DNA from: Vishniacozyma victoriae | Taxonomy: Eukaryota > Basidiomycota > Tremellomycetes > Tremellales > Bulleribasidiaceae | NCBI GenBank assembly: GCA_017654735.1 | Contig: JADPYG010000088.1 | Location: forward strand, 3,844,001 to 3,908,000 | DNA length: 64,000 nucleotides | Direction: 5' to 3' | Shown here: positions 23,171 to 35,335 of the stretch, piece by piece | Layout of the letters: each line of letters opens with the position of its first letter | Position numbering within the stretch: the first letter of the stretch is position 1 | Notes under the pieces: model-generated | Database searches by the model: none | Seen by the model: the letters and a program-made list of their open reading frames with translations, nothing else | What the model was told of the DNA's origin: nothing | Translations under genes and position numbers: made by a program

Positions 23171-24357
23171 ATGGTTACAATCAACACTAAATTCGCGTTC
23201 AGCTCTGCCTCTAAGCTTCTGACTCGGCCAACTCCTGCGACTAGCTTCGCTTCAGTTCGACAGCTACATGCCTCCGCCCCCGCATTCAAGAGTCCCCCAC
23301 TCAAGGGTCCAGTCCCAACTGAACAGACCGAAAAGGTCAAGGAGGGTGGAGATGGCTTCTTAGGGGTAAGTCACATTTCTACCATCAGTCTAGCCCCTTT
23401 CCTGAATATGAGATCAAGCTGACGGGCAGTCACTATTGTACGGTTCCAAAGCCGCCAAGGAGGAGGGACTAGTCTCCAAGAACGATTCACACTCCAAGCT
23501 AGTTGGAAGGGGGAAATACGTCCACGAAAAGGTCACCCATAGTGTGATCCCGTCAAAGAGAGAAGAGTACCTCGAGTCAGCGGAGAAATATTACAAGAAA
23601 TTGATGGAGCGGGGTATTGATGAACTTGGAGGAGTCAAGTTGACGGCGAGTTGGGAGACGGTAGTAGGGTCAGTCGGAGAGTTTACGCATGTACTGGAAT
23701 ACGAGGGATTCAAGGGATTCGACGAGACTTCAAGAGCTCTCAGGAAGGACAAAGTGAGTACCCTATCAGTCTGCATCCACGGTGAGGGGCTGAACGGCAG
23801 GAAATGTCGAAGCTCAATTCTGCCATTCTTCCCAACATCACCTCTCGACAACATCAAATCATCTCCGAATTCTCATTCTGGCCCTCATCTCCTCCCCGAG
23901 ACTCTGGGTACCCGGATGGAGGAGTATTTGAGATGAGGACATACCAGCTACAACCTGGAACGCTACTACAGTGGGAACATGCTTGGCGCCGAGGTTTGGA
24001 AGCTAGGAGGAAGTTCGTGGTGAGTTGCTCTCCTGTATTTTACGTCATAGCCATTCACTGAATTTTCAGCAACCTGTTGGAGCTTTCTTCTCTCAAGTAG
24101 GACAGCTTCACGAGGTCCACCATATCTGGCAGTACCCGTAAGTCACCCTAGCTGCGTTGTTGCTGAAGCTGATCATGCAGTGATATGGAGACAAGAAAGA
24201 GGACAAGGGACCAAGCATGGGGAGTCGGAACATGGAGCGACACAGTCTCAGAGGTATGTATAGGAAGTGGAATGAGCTAATGAAGTAGACCGTCAAGTTG
24301 GCCCAAACAATGAAGTCGGCAATCCTCATCCCATGCCCTTGGAGTCCTCTTCGATAA
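23171..24357 (+). CDS. NIPSNAP-family mitochondrial protein
   Basis: A multi-exon gene (first exon 23171-23365, second from 23430) of about 310 residues. The N-terminus is an Arg/Ser/Ala-rich presequence with a cleavage-like RQLHAS motif, predicting mitochondrial import. Two ferredoxin-like NIPSNAP repeats follow: HSVIPSKREEYLESAEKYYK with TASWETVVGSVGEFTHVLEY, and GVFEMRTYQLQPGTLLQWEH with HEVHHIWQYPDMETRK. The protein ends SAILIPCPWSPLR, as in the family. NIPSNAPs are mitochondrial matrix or membrane proteins linked to vesicle and mitophagy signalling in animals; a biochemical activity is not established in fungi. Confidence 0.88.
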
Positions 24358-24899
24358 GGATACGAAGAAATGTGTTTGCTGGAAAGTTGTATAAAGACAA
24401 GCTATGCATGATGACCAGAAGCTACCTTACTTACTGTAACGATACTGAGCTCTTTCTCATTCTAGTACGGAAGAATGGGAAAGGTGACGTGTACACGACG
24501 CACGGACCTCTTTCAAATACCCATATCATCTCTTCCTTCTATCTAACTTCTCTCCTTTATCTTTCCTATTCTTCTACCCATCGGATAGTATACTACTGTA
24601 TATCAATTACCGGTATACTTCTCGTATCTCCTCCAGTGCATAAGCCAAGGTAAGTGACAAATATCGTCGGAGAGGTACTCGTTAGATTGTCGGGGACGAA
24701 GGGAAGGGAAATGAAAATCATCTTCCCTTCCTCCTACCTTCCTCATGTGCTACTCGGCTCCTCTCTGCTTTCCATTTCTCTACCTTACCCCTCTTCCCCT
24801 CTCCTTCTCACAGATTCCAATTTCATTCTTTTCCCCACCTTCTCTTCCTCTCATTTCGAATCCGATCACCTCGAGAATACTAGCTGACTCGCAGCAAAT
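24358..24899. other. Intergenic region with probable 5' UTR intron
   Basis: No coding exon is recognised. A GTAAGTGAC donor at 24650 and AGCTGACTCGCAG acceptor ending at 24894 suggest a 245-nt 5' UTR intron for the gene starting at 24900. The region is strongly pyrimidine-rich from 24720 to 24860. Confidence 0.4.
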
Positions 24900-27800
24900 A
24901 TGGCTCTATTCCCCGCCACCCAAGGTCCACTCTCCAAGACCTCCAGGTCAAGGAAAGAACCAGAGACAATGTCAGGCTACCCAGCCTCCGAGAGTATTAG
25001 GGCAAAAGAACCCAGAGCTCCAGTCAATTACCCTCCGGTCCCCCCACCTAGGCCGGTAAGGAAACCCCAAGCTCCTCCTTCTACTTCCAAAGATAAAGCT
25101 CCTCCTCCACCTACTCGACAAGGGGTTCCTATCGAAGATGATTCTGAAGTGGAGATCAATGATCCTACTCAATTCCGATATGCTCCTGCTCCTGCTTTTC
25201 GAGGAAGGGAAGATAGTAGGGATCAACCTCCGATCCGAAGGAGGGCTGGTAGTAGAGCTCCAGTTGATATGGCTGGTGGAGAAGGCCAGGAAGGGAGGGA
25301 AGATCAGATTGGTCAGGATAGTAATAGCGAGCAGGCTAGGCAGCCGCATCAGAAGTAAGTTTAGCTTGATAAAGGGAATTCATGCTAATTATCAGGGCTT
25401 TCGAATTACATCAATCTGGACGAGAGGAGTCTCACTCCGGCGTGGATCGAGGGTAAGCTGATCTCCATCAGAGGAATAAGCTGATGGTTAGACGACACGT
25501 CGAGAGGAAACGAGGTGTCTCTGTCCACCGACGACAACCTCCTCCAGGCGATGATCCTTTTGCAGAGGATCAAGAAATGGTAGAACCTCAACAAACCAGT
25601 AATGCTCACCAACAACCCACCCGAGGCCGAGCAGCTACTCTCCGAGGTGAGGTAGGATCAAGTAAATCTACTCGAGTCAACCACCCCGAAGACACTCAAG
25701 ATCACGAGATGAGGGATGTACCTCAACAACCCACCCGAAGTCGATTAACCCATTTCTCAAGTCGAAGTGGAGCAGAATTTGGTAATGCCTCTCGAACCAA
25801 TCCCAATACCAACTCTAATCAAGGTCAATCAGCACCTCAGCGAGGCCCAGCTCCTCGACAAGAAGATCATCGACAAACTCACTCTGTCCCTTCCAATAGG
25901 CGAAATCCTGGGGACGTGTATGAAGAGACTGATCGAGATGAAGTTGAAGTACCTGAACCCCGACCGAGGGGTCGATCTCGAGCACCTTCCCTACATCCTG
26001 ATGTTTTCCAATCGGGCAATCCTGCTGCTCAGCAATTGGGTCGAGGACGACCTACCGGACCGATCAGGAATCAGGTATATAGCCAAGTACCTCACCAAGA
26101 TGACCGAGAATTAAATCGACCTCCTACGCAGGATGATCGAGTACCGACCCAACGATATCGAGAAGATCGAAGGTCTACTCATCAAGAGAGTGACTCTCGA
26201 ATCCAAGCTCAAGCTCCAATCAGCTATCGAGGATCAGTCGCTCCGCAACATGTTCGAGATGATCACAAGATCACTAGATCCAGATCTGTGGAACCTCCCA
26301 AGGGCCTTCATGAAGTTCTAGTCAATCAGATGGTCTCTGCCATCAATGAGGAAAATTGTATTCTTGTGAGTCCACTCCTACCCCTTCTCAACCTTTGTAT
26401 GAAGCTTATAACGTCCCAGAAAGAACGATTGGCAAGTTACAAGGAGAAATGCGATCAGGTTGTGAAGCTTGAAGCGTCGGTCAAATCGTGTCAAAGTGGT
26501 GAGTTACATCCGTCTGCACATAGTCATTCCTTGCTAACGATGTAGAGCTCCGAGAGTCTGAGAAAAGATCTTTGGAGCTCGAGAGGCAAAACGTCGACGA
26601 AGTTGCCGAACACAAGAAGAAGCTCTCAATGTGTGTGATCAAGTAAGTTTCCTCTATTCCGAGACTTGACAAAAAGCTGATATCCAGGATGAACGCTGTA
26701 TCAAATGCCAGTGAACTAGCCATGGGACTTACCGAATCACGAATGGAGAATGTCCGAAAGGTCAATGCAGGGTATGAAGATCAAGTCATCGCTCTAAATT
26801 CAGAGATCAAGGGACTGAAGAATCGTAAGTCTATTTGATGATGACATGAATGATGCTGACAACCAGTGGTTTCTCTTCAGAAGGATCAACATAAACAATG
26901 GCAAGAGGCTATTGAAACCGCTAGGAATTATACCAAGCTATACACCGCATTAGATCAGGAATTGATGGAAGGTACGTCTGCCTCCGTGACGGTACTGACG
27001 ATATAGCCAAATCACAAGTTGAGAAGTATCAAGCTGAAGCCGTGGAAGTTATAGAGGAGAAGGATAAGGCGATTGCTGAAAAGTACGTCATGGTAAAGAT
27101 ATCTACTGATATCAGAAAAGAGGTAGTGGATGCTGCTACCAAGGACACTGAAGCCTGCTGGTCGGCGCTAGCCGGAAAGTTGTCTGCCGAAAAGTAAGCT
27201 AGTTAGTCCTTGGTTGGACATAGAGCTTATAAGCTAGAGTCGATAGCTTGAAGCTCAACAAGGCCTCTCCTCTCGCAGAGGTTTCCAACCTTCTCGATAC
27301 TGTCCACGCTAAGCAGGCCGAGGATGCTACTACGTAAGTCTCACCTACCATTGAAGCTGAAGATAGTCTCGCTACAACTCAAGCTACTCTCGTCGCAACC
27401 CAGGCAGACCTGGCTACTGCCCAAACCGACTTTAAAGCCCAGAGAGCAGCCTATAAGGCCGGAGGTGATGCTGTCATCTCACTCTGTAAAGTACTAGGTA
27501 TCGAACCGCCCCCCAGATCAACATCGAGTTTCGTCGAAGTAGCCCTCACTGCCGCTCGACCAATCTTATTCGATAAACTCAAGAATCTCGCCGAATTGAT
27601 CAACAGGCTCGACAAGCTTGTCCCAGAGAAGATGGAGTAAGCTTATTGGCCCCCGCTGGACACTGTAGCTGATGATCAGACTCACGAAGCAATTGGCAGA
27701 GGTCAAACAATCCCTCACTCTCGCTGAAGCTCAACGAGACGATTTGAAGCAGAAATGTGGATCTACAGAGGAAGAATTGAAAGCTTCAGCGGATAGGGCT

Positions 27801-29564
27801 AGGGGTATGACTGCTCTTCAGAAGGAGTTGTCAGAGTATCAAGAGAGGGAAAAGGCTTTGAAAAAGATTTTAACTCAAAGTAAAGAGGCTGAACAGGTAA
27901 GCTGGCCCGTTCATTACAATGAACCCAGGCTAATGACAGTCCTTGAGAACTCAGCTCATGACTGCTAAAGGTCAAGCTGAATCGGAAGAGAAGACCAAAC
28001 AGGTGAGTCCCGATGAATGTTCTGACTGACGTTCCAGGCCGCTTTGGAAGCTGTTGTACATCAACTCAACCACTCGTCTACACAATCTACACAAGCTGAC
28101 CCACAGGGGAAAGCTCACGCTGAGCAACTGCAACAAGAAGCCCAGAAGACCCAGAACCTCCTGGACGAGATTACCAAAATCAAGGAGATAGCTAAAGAAA
28201 AGGTAAGCTAGCACGCCCAATTGAGCTGACAATAGGCAAAGATTAACGGTGTGGGAGTTAGTAATGCAGCTGCAACTGCCGACGAACTTGCGAGGACTAA
28301 ACGAGAGTTGGAAGCTGAGAGAGCCAAACACGACCAGGAGAAAGTATTGGAGCGATGGGCAGCTGAGAAATGTGTATGTTCTCCTTCACCACTTGATTGT
28401 AGCTGACAATCAGACACCTGCAGAGAAAGGTATGATGACCCTTCCCGCATTTAGAGATACTGATTGTAGCTCTTATTGAACAGTTCAAGACTTCGGAACC
28501 TTATCTGGCCGAAGTGGAGAAACGTGCCTCAGGTAAGCCCTTTCTTTCTCGTTGGTTGGTCTCAGCTGAGATCTAGCCCAATGGTCCGACAGGAGCGCCA
28601 AGGCCGAGAATGAGGCTGGGAAAGTATGTCTCCGCCCCTCCACAGATTAATCGTAGCTGACAAGCAGTATAAGAAATTATTCAAGAAATTGGAAGAGAAA
28701 TACAAGGCCCTCGAAGCTAAAATGGACCAACAAGAGATCAAGAGTCAAGGATCTAAAGGGAGGAGTGGTCATGTATGTCCTCAGTCATCTCAGCTTTTGT
28801 CCTGCTTATGCTAGATATCACGATCTTCGACGATGGCTCCTGCTACTATCGCAAAGCAGGTAGGTTCTCACTTGACACTAGAATTCAAGCTAACGATTAG
28901 CCCGAATCAGTCGCCTTGACTCCGGAAGACCTAGCCGCCGCTGCTACGATGCCATCTTACTTCGACGCCGGATCCGACGAGGAAGAAGTTCAAGTCCCAG
29001 TCCCAGTACCTTCAAAGAAGCCGACTGGAACCACCTCGAAATCATCCAAGAAGAAACCCGATCAACAACAAGAGAAGGTCGAGACTGAATACAAGAAAGC
29101 TTCAGATCATCCTGATGTTGCCAATAAGGTGGAGAAGTCTAGGAAACGAGGGACTACCGAGGGGCCTGATGAGAGTGTGACATCTCCCAAAAAGGTAAAT
29201 TCTTCCTGCGTTCGATCGTTTGGAACTAAGCTGATGGTAATAGGCCAGATTCGCAGATCTCCCTTCTAGCGAAGCTGCGAACCACGATGATCTATCTGGC
29301 GATCTCAGTCCCCTCCCAGCCGACTACGATGATGTCGAGAATCAAGCCCAACCCAAACACTCGACTTTGTCGAGCCAGAGACGAAGTAAATCAAAACAAC
29401 TCGAAGTGCAAGATATGGATGAGGAGATGGATGAAACCTTCGTCGATCCACCTGCTACTCAGGCTCAATCTAGGAAACCGACTGCATCGCATTCGCAAGT
29501 ACCAGCTAAGAAGGGGTCGGGAATGAAGCGAAGTGATGGAAATCAGAGTAGGAAGAAGAATTAG
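24900..29564 (+). CDS. Long coiled-coil protein with disordered basic N-terminus, function unknown
   Basis: About twenty short exons can be traced from ATG 24900 to TAG 29562-29564. The first 450 residues are disordered and rich in Pro, Gln, Arg and Asp, with repeated QQPTR motifs (PQQPTRSRL, HQQPTRGRA). From about 26380 to 28780 most exons encode heptad-rich helices (YKEKCDQVVKLEASVKS, LELERQNVDEVAEHKKKL, QDHKQWQEAIETARNYTK-like), suggesting a long coiled-coil rod. The C-terminus is acidic then basic (SDEEEVQVPVPVP, KKGSGMKRSDGNQSRKKN), with nuclear-type basic clusters. I do not recognise a family. Candidates are a spindle-pole, kinetochore or cytoskeletal scaffold. It could be two genes, but the reading continues across all introns I examined. 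Confidence 0.6.
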
Positions 29565-29930
29565 AGATAATTCGACTGGAGTGGAGTAGGACAAGGGGAA
29601 GAAGATGTTGTTTATAAATGATAAGTGAATAATGGAGTAATGGGAATCATGCATAAAAGTACATGCACGAACCCCTTACCACCCTTTCATACCTACCTCC
29701 TATTTCATACCCTGTGACACCCACACCACCTCTTCAGCCGAAGAATCCTTTGATAAACTCTAACACACTATCCTTTCATTACAGGTCCATTTGCCAAGTC
29801 AATAAGCATATAAGTCGTCATTGTCCCTCGGTCTTGGTTCTTTACTTATACCCTCTCGCTTCTCATTGACTCTTACTTACTACCACTTCGGCTTACTGAC
29901 ACCTACTTTACCTATACCCATCACAACATA
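29565..29930. other. Short intergenic spacer
   Basis: A pyrimidine-rich leader for the gene at 29931 (TTACTTACTACCACTTC). No other element is seen. Confidence 0.4.
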
Positions 29931-30579
29931 ATGCCATTCATCTACCCATCTTATCGATACAGATCATACCTCCATCCCATGGTCTACAACAATCCAATGA
30001 TCTACGGCGGAATGGGAATGGGAATGAGTATGCCCATCAACCTCGGCGTAGGCATGGGCATGGGCATGGGAATGGGGATGCCATATCCCGTCCCTACTGC
30101 CGTTCCTGTCCCCATCGCAAATCCCGTCCCAGTCCCTATTCCGGCCAGCGCCCCTGTCTATGGCGGCCATGGACAGGGTGGGTATGGAATGACTGCTCCT
30201 CCACTTCAATATCAAGTATGTCCCCCTTAAATCATGTATATGAGCTGATAAGTAGGCTTCATCATCTCACCACTCTCATTCTCACTTATCCCCACCCGCA
30301 CCCCAATCTATCACAAACAATACCCATCATCACCACCATCACCCAACCAACAACAATCAATTGCAACGCAACACTTCCAGATCATCCCAACATTCCCATC
30401 ACTCGGCTCACTTACATCCTCAAGTACCTAATTCTCCATCAGGTTCTGATCCGAGGAGGGTGAGTATCAAGATCCGACCTAGGCCTTTGAGTATGAGTGA
30501 TTCTGCTGGCAACAATGGGAGAATGGTTGTTCCTGTTTACGAGAGAGTCGCGCCTGCTCCCAACCATAACTGCCGATGA
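29931..30579 (+). CDS. Small Met/Gly-repeat and His-rich protein
   Basis: Two exons (29931-30215, 30256-30579) give 202 residues. Exon 1 encodes a tyrosine-rich start, then GM repeats (GVGMGMGMGMGMPYPVP) and PVP repeats. Exon 2 encodes histidine clusters (SSSHHSHSHL-like and NTHHHHHHP) and ends in a basic segment RVSIKIRPRPLSMSD. The whole is low-complexity without signal peptide or membrane segment. Methionine- and histidine-rich tracts could bind copper, nickel or zinc; this is inference only. The clean 40-nt intron joining two in-frame biased exons argues that it is a real gene. Confidence 0.65.
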
Positions 30580-30814
30580 GCATTATGAGCGATTGAGACC
30601 TGTCCTTCCTTGTACAGGAGTTGGTGGATCATGTTGTAACGAGTGCTACTCTAGATGACCATGTATCTTTTGAATGTGAGACGTTTCAGACGTCAGCCTC
30701 CAGTCATCAATAACATTCCGATGTTCTCCCGCCGCAGTCGTATAGATGCATAGCAGAACAAATCGTATCGTGGTGGAAGATAATCGAGAACGAGCAAAAT
30801 CTTTACTCTTAAGC

Positions 30815-32452
30815 TCATCGCTGCTCGTAGGAAGAGAGGTAGTCGGAAAGCTACACATCAGTTCTAACTCCTTGGCGTACATTTCAACTGACCTTGAGAG
30901 CACCTTGCCGAATTTGATCCGTCAAATTCTGAACATCGGGATTAGCCATCAATCTTCCGGCAGCATCCCTGACGCCCCTCTCGAGTCCAGCAAGGGTATC
31001 ATTCAAATCATCACCACCCTGACCACCTGATGGACCTCCTTCTTCCTCATCTTCCTCTTCTCGACCAAAGTAGGCATTTGAGGAAATCGCAGTGGCGCCA
31101 GAGAAATCTTTGAGACGGCTTTGAGCTTCTGATGAGGCTGCTGGGTCGTAGGTTCCTCGGCCAAAGTACATGTCGGAAGAGATTGCTGCGGGTTAGCTTA
31201 GTCTAGGCAAAAGGTGGGAAGCTTACCCTTTTGAGTACCAAACTTGTCTCGGGCGACTTGATAGTTGTCTTCCTGGACTGCACGACTACTTGTCAGCCTA
31301 TGGTCTAAGGAGAGACTATCAGCTTACGCCTTGGGCTGAGCAACGACGGCTGCACCAGCAGTCTGTCCGAAACCAAGACGTGCAGGGGCGACTTTCTCCT
31401 CCTTCTTCGAACTAGATCCATTGACAGGTGTACTTGTCCTGCTGACCCGCTCGCCAGCCGCAGCAGCCTTTCTCTTCTCCTCGGCTTCCCTCTCTTTAAT
31501 CTTCCTGGCCTCTTCCTCTTCTTTGATCTTGTCATATCCTAATCGCTTGACCCTCTCTTCCTCCTCGATGGCTTTACGCTGAGCTTCCTCAAAGTTGATT
31601 CCTCCGACTGCTTTCTTTGCGCCTAGCTTGGATGACTTGGGGGCGGCACCGGCGGTAGTGGAGGTAGATAGTCGAGATGAGACGGCTGGTCGGGCCGAGC
31701 CAGGGGTAGCGCCAGCTCGAAGGGAGGATGAAGTGACTGTACGCGATGCTGGCTTGGCACCGATGGATGGAGGGGGAGTAGCTGATTTAGGTGCAGTGGG
31801 AGCAGCAGCTGCCTTTGGCTTCTCCTTGTCCCAAGTTGAAAAGAAGTCCTCTGCGGGTTCGGGGTTGGGTGTAGCTGTTCCAAGGGGAGTGAGTTCTAGT
31901 CCATCAATGTGGATACCCTGTGGGTTTCTATCATCAGCTGGATCTTCTTTCACGCGAACGAGACAGCTCACTTTCGAGCGTCCTCGGCGATACGCCTTTG
32001 AATCTCCTCCCTGTACAACTGAGCCTGTCTAGACGAGTATCGTCCCCTGGCATCCGAGTTCTGGGGCGGTAGAAGCGATGAACCTCCGTGTTTACTAAAA
32101 AACTCGGTCAAAGACGCGTTTCCTCCCGACTTGATGGTTCGTAGTTGAACAAGCGACCAGGTATCGAGGTTGGTAGATCTATCCGTCAGCGTATGTTACC
32201 GGAGTGGGGAGGGTTTTGCGTACCTAACGAAGGAGATGTGTACACCGAGATTACGGTGTACAGAGGAACAGTCTAGACATAGGTAGATTGCGAAAGTTAC
32301 ACTGGTCCAGGTTGGATTCTTGGCTCCACAGTCGAAGCATGCCTGGTGGTCAGGTTGTGCCAATGAGCAGGGTTTAGACTACCTACCTTGTTTGCTTTCT
32401 GTGCTTTTAGGTGGGCAAACACAGCCTGAGTCTGTGCTTTTGTTGGATCCAT
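30815..32452 (-). CDS. GLO3: ArfGAP of the Glo3/ArfGAP2-3 type
   Basis: A minus-strand gene beginning [18 protein letters not shown]. The zinc finger reads [15 protein letters not shown] followed by [19 protein letters not shown] (CX2CX16CX2C) and the catalytic arginine in VHRNLG. The middle is disordered and Ala/Lys-rich with a long charged helix ([20 protein letters not shown]). Near the C-terminus two Glo3 motifs are present ([11 protein letters not shown] and [11 protein letters not shown]), which separate Glo3 from Gcs1-type ArfGAPs. It ends [14 protein letters not shown]. The protein activates GTP hydrolysis by Arf1 and joins COPI coat on Golgi membranes. The C-terminal exon after 30889 is small but its splice restores the amphipathic end. 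Confidence 0.9.
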
Positions 32453-33145
32453 GATGAGTAGGTGTATAGATGTATAGGATGAATATACTATAGATATACG
32501 TGTACTCTACGCCGTGGGCAATGAGACAAGTGAGACAGGTGGTGATAGTGGCATATCTCAACGTGATTTTATACAATTTATCCCACTATTAGAGATGGCT
32601 AGTATCAACATATCTATGCATGCATATCATTGTGGGGCTATCTACAAGTACTACCAAGGATAAATACAGTATTCTATAAAAGTCAGCTACGCAGCAACAA
32701 TTTCAAAACAACCAATAACCCTCAGTCTCGCCTTATACTCCCCAAAAACACCCACAGCTCTTCCCTTACCCAAAGGCAGTTCCAAGCTTCACTGTGGCAG
32801 CAGGGGTGTTTGCGGATTACCAGATACGTGTTATACATCATGGGGGAGGGGGGGTTAGGGGGATGGAGTTGACTTACTGCTTGTACGCTATATGTATGGT
32901 CACTATATGGTGAATTACACCAGAATACTATCGCATACCTATTCAAACTCTGGTACACGTGCAGCACGCCTAATTTCCGATCGCCGTACCTCTGAAAAGG
33001 TGGCTGATGACGTCGAATACATTAGAGATGACCAGAACCGGCAGTTATACAGTGAACAGGTCAAGAGACGGGATCCTATACTACTGCATATAGATACATA
33101 TACTCTGGCCCACATCTCACTCTTGCACTCTTAATACTATCCACA
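32453..33145. promoter_or_regulatory. Divergent promoter between the GLO3-like gene and the PB1/retropepsin-like gene
   Basis: About 690 bases with AT-rich TATA-like stretches near 32470-32510 (ATAGATATACGTGTAC) and 33090-33110. No coding sequence or RNA gene is recognised. Confidence 0.4.
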
Positions 33146-34721
33146 ATGCTCATTTATAACGTACACACACTTTTGAAAACGTTCGCTATAACTTACAAAG
33201 GTGTGTCCCCCATGTTTCCCCCCACCCGCAGTACTCGAATAGGCTAACTCTGGCAGAGAGTGAATCATTCGACTCTCTATTAGACCGAATCACTCGGAAA
33301 TCAGGCCTCAAGTCTTCGAGTGTTCAAGCTATCAAATCTGGCCAAGATGGAGGGCTAGTTTACGAGTACAAAGGGGAAAAGTACGCATTGGAGGATGGTG
33401 TGTCTTATCGTCAGTGACATGATACCGAGACTGATCATTAGATGACGATCTCGCAATCTTGATCGAGAGATTCCCTGCAGCATCTACCCCCGCTGTCACT
33501 CTCCACCTGACAGCCGAGGTCGATGGCCCACAATCTAAATCAACCAACCAGGGTCAAAACCACGCTCATTTCGCTCCCTCGCCTCCCTCGTACAACTCCG
33601 CTGCGAGTAACGTCAAGTCAAAGGCCCAGAAATCTTCTGCACAGAAGGATAATCAGCCTCCGTCGGCACTCAAGAACTCCAAGTCCAAGTCTGGCGAGAC
33701 GAACGGTTCGAGCCCCAAAGACGAGACCAAGACCATTGGCAACAAGCAGAGTAACGGCAACAAGGGAAGTTCCGGAAATGTCAAGCTGGCTCCACCTCTA
33801 CCTCCGCTCGACAACGTCTCGAAGAAGATTGAGGACAAGAAGGTGCCTGACGACCACGAGTCAGACAAGAAGACAACCAACAACAAGTTGGACCGAAAGA
33901 CTTCCGATAGCCACAGGCAGACGGGCGAGAAGACCAATGGCCACAAACACTCGGAGCAGAAGTCCCAGAACGGAGGTCATGAATCCAGGAACGGCGGACA
34001 GAGTGAGGAGAAGCCTAAAACCGGCTGGAGGGCTCAGGCTCCGTCGATCATGAGCACTCGAAGCAAAAAGAGCAGGTACGGAGGAGATGAAGATGCCGAG
34101 CCAATGCATGTTGTGCACGCGCGGAAGTGGGAGGAAGTAAGTGCAAGATCTTCTGGGTGGATTCGTGCTGATAGCAGTTCCATGCCAACAGGGGCGTAAG
34201 GACTATCGTTGGTGAGGTCGGAGGTGTACCCAATGGTGAGCTCGCGGTCATCCAAGATGGAATAATAGCTGATAGGCAGTCCGGATGCTTTTGGAAAAGG
34301 GTCACAAGAATGTCTACGTTTCAAGGCAATTCGCCATAAAAAACGGCATGGTCGACTCAAATGTGAGCACTTCTATCTCGTGACTCGATGAAGGGCTGAT
34401 AAATAGTACACTATGGGGCGCAAGGGATACACTGGCCTCAAGATCCTAGGCAACATCTCTATCACTGTCGGATCAAAGACTGGAACTCACTTAGCCATGA
34501 TCAGTGAGGAAGAGCACTTTGATGTCGTGCTCGGTCGGGTATGGCTAGAAAAGAGCGGTATCAAGTAAGTCCAACAGCATATTCACGGTGAGTAGAGGCT
34601 GACGGACAGGATTGACTCGATTGATCAGACTCTATTGACATACATGGAGAATGGGGAGGTTATCCCTTGTGATATTGTCGTATTGAAGGATGACGAGGGA
34701 AACAAGATTCTCATCACCTAG
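33146..34721 (+). CDS. PB1-like N-terminus fused to retropepsin-like domain lacking the catalytic Asp motif
   Basis: Several exons from ATG 33146 (MLIYNVHTLLKTFAITYKES) to TAG 34719-34721. Residues 1-95 form a PB1-like beta-grasp unit (LEDDDDLAILIERFP near its end). A Lys/Ser/Asn-rich disordered linker of about 190 residues follows. The C-terminal 140 residues resemble a retroviral-type aspartic protease fold of Ty3/gypsy type: KNVYVSRQFAIKNGM, then HFDVVLGRVWLEKSGIKIDS, which mirrors the flap-to-C-terminal 'DVILG..WL' block of retrotransposon proteases. The usual Asp-Ser/Thr-Gly triad is replaced by LEKGHKN. The domain is therefore predicted to be non-catalytic, perhaps domesticated from a retrotransposon. 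No reverse transcriptase, integrase or LTR flanks it. Confidence 0.65.
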
Positions 34722-35335
34722 TCTCTCTCGACTAGTGAAAGTGTCTATGCTTGTCTCATCTGCTTAGTCTAATCTGTCGGTTGTAGGCCGTGAATAATAT
34801 AGAAGTTAATACACCATGTGCCGAAATGAATTCTGAATAGGCATGCCAAGAAGATTCCATCCCATATACCCGAGACACGATTGTCTCGGTTCTACTTTAC
34901 TTTAGTCAACACCCTCTCAACTCATGTCGCTAGCAACAAAATGTGTACACATTCTCGCCTAGTCAACAGACATGACGAATCGTTTCACCATCAGATAGGA
35001 CTACTGCGAGTGATACATCGTTCCAGCACTCGGGTGTCAAATCAACCGACACATGTCCCAGTCAGGTGGTAAACAACGGTCCGACCACCTTGGACATGAC
35101 TACATACACTGACCATAATTGACATCTACCTTTCCATTCTCATCCGCTCTCTCCACTCTAGTTGTATTCAAAACCTATCACAATCACTTTATAGTATCAT
35201 ACCCAAAAGCACTGGTTGTCAACGTTATCTAAATCACAGAGTGATCGATACGTCTATATATCCCCCTATCCCAAATCATCAACAAAACTACATCGATTTA
35301 CATCGATCAATCACACTCTTTAAATCGACGAAAAC
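34722..35335. promoter_or_regulatory. Intergenic region and promoter of the repeat protein gene
   Basis: About 610 bases. A TATA-like TCTATATATCC lies near 35253-35262, some 80 bases before the ATG at 35336. Otherwise no feature is recognised. Confidence 0.4.

Noticed and set aside
25767..26321. Alternate-frame ORFs inside the coiled-coil gene
   Set aside because: They overlap the disordered exon whose frame is continuous with both neighbours; arginine/glutamine-rich sequence leaves other frames open by chance.
33146..34721. Intact LTR retrotransposon
   Set aside because: No reverse transcriptase, integrase, terminal repeats or target duplication; host-style introns are present.
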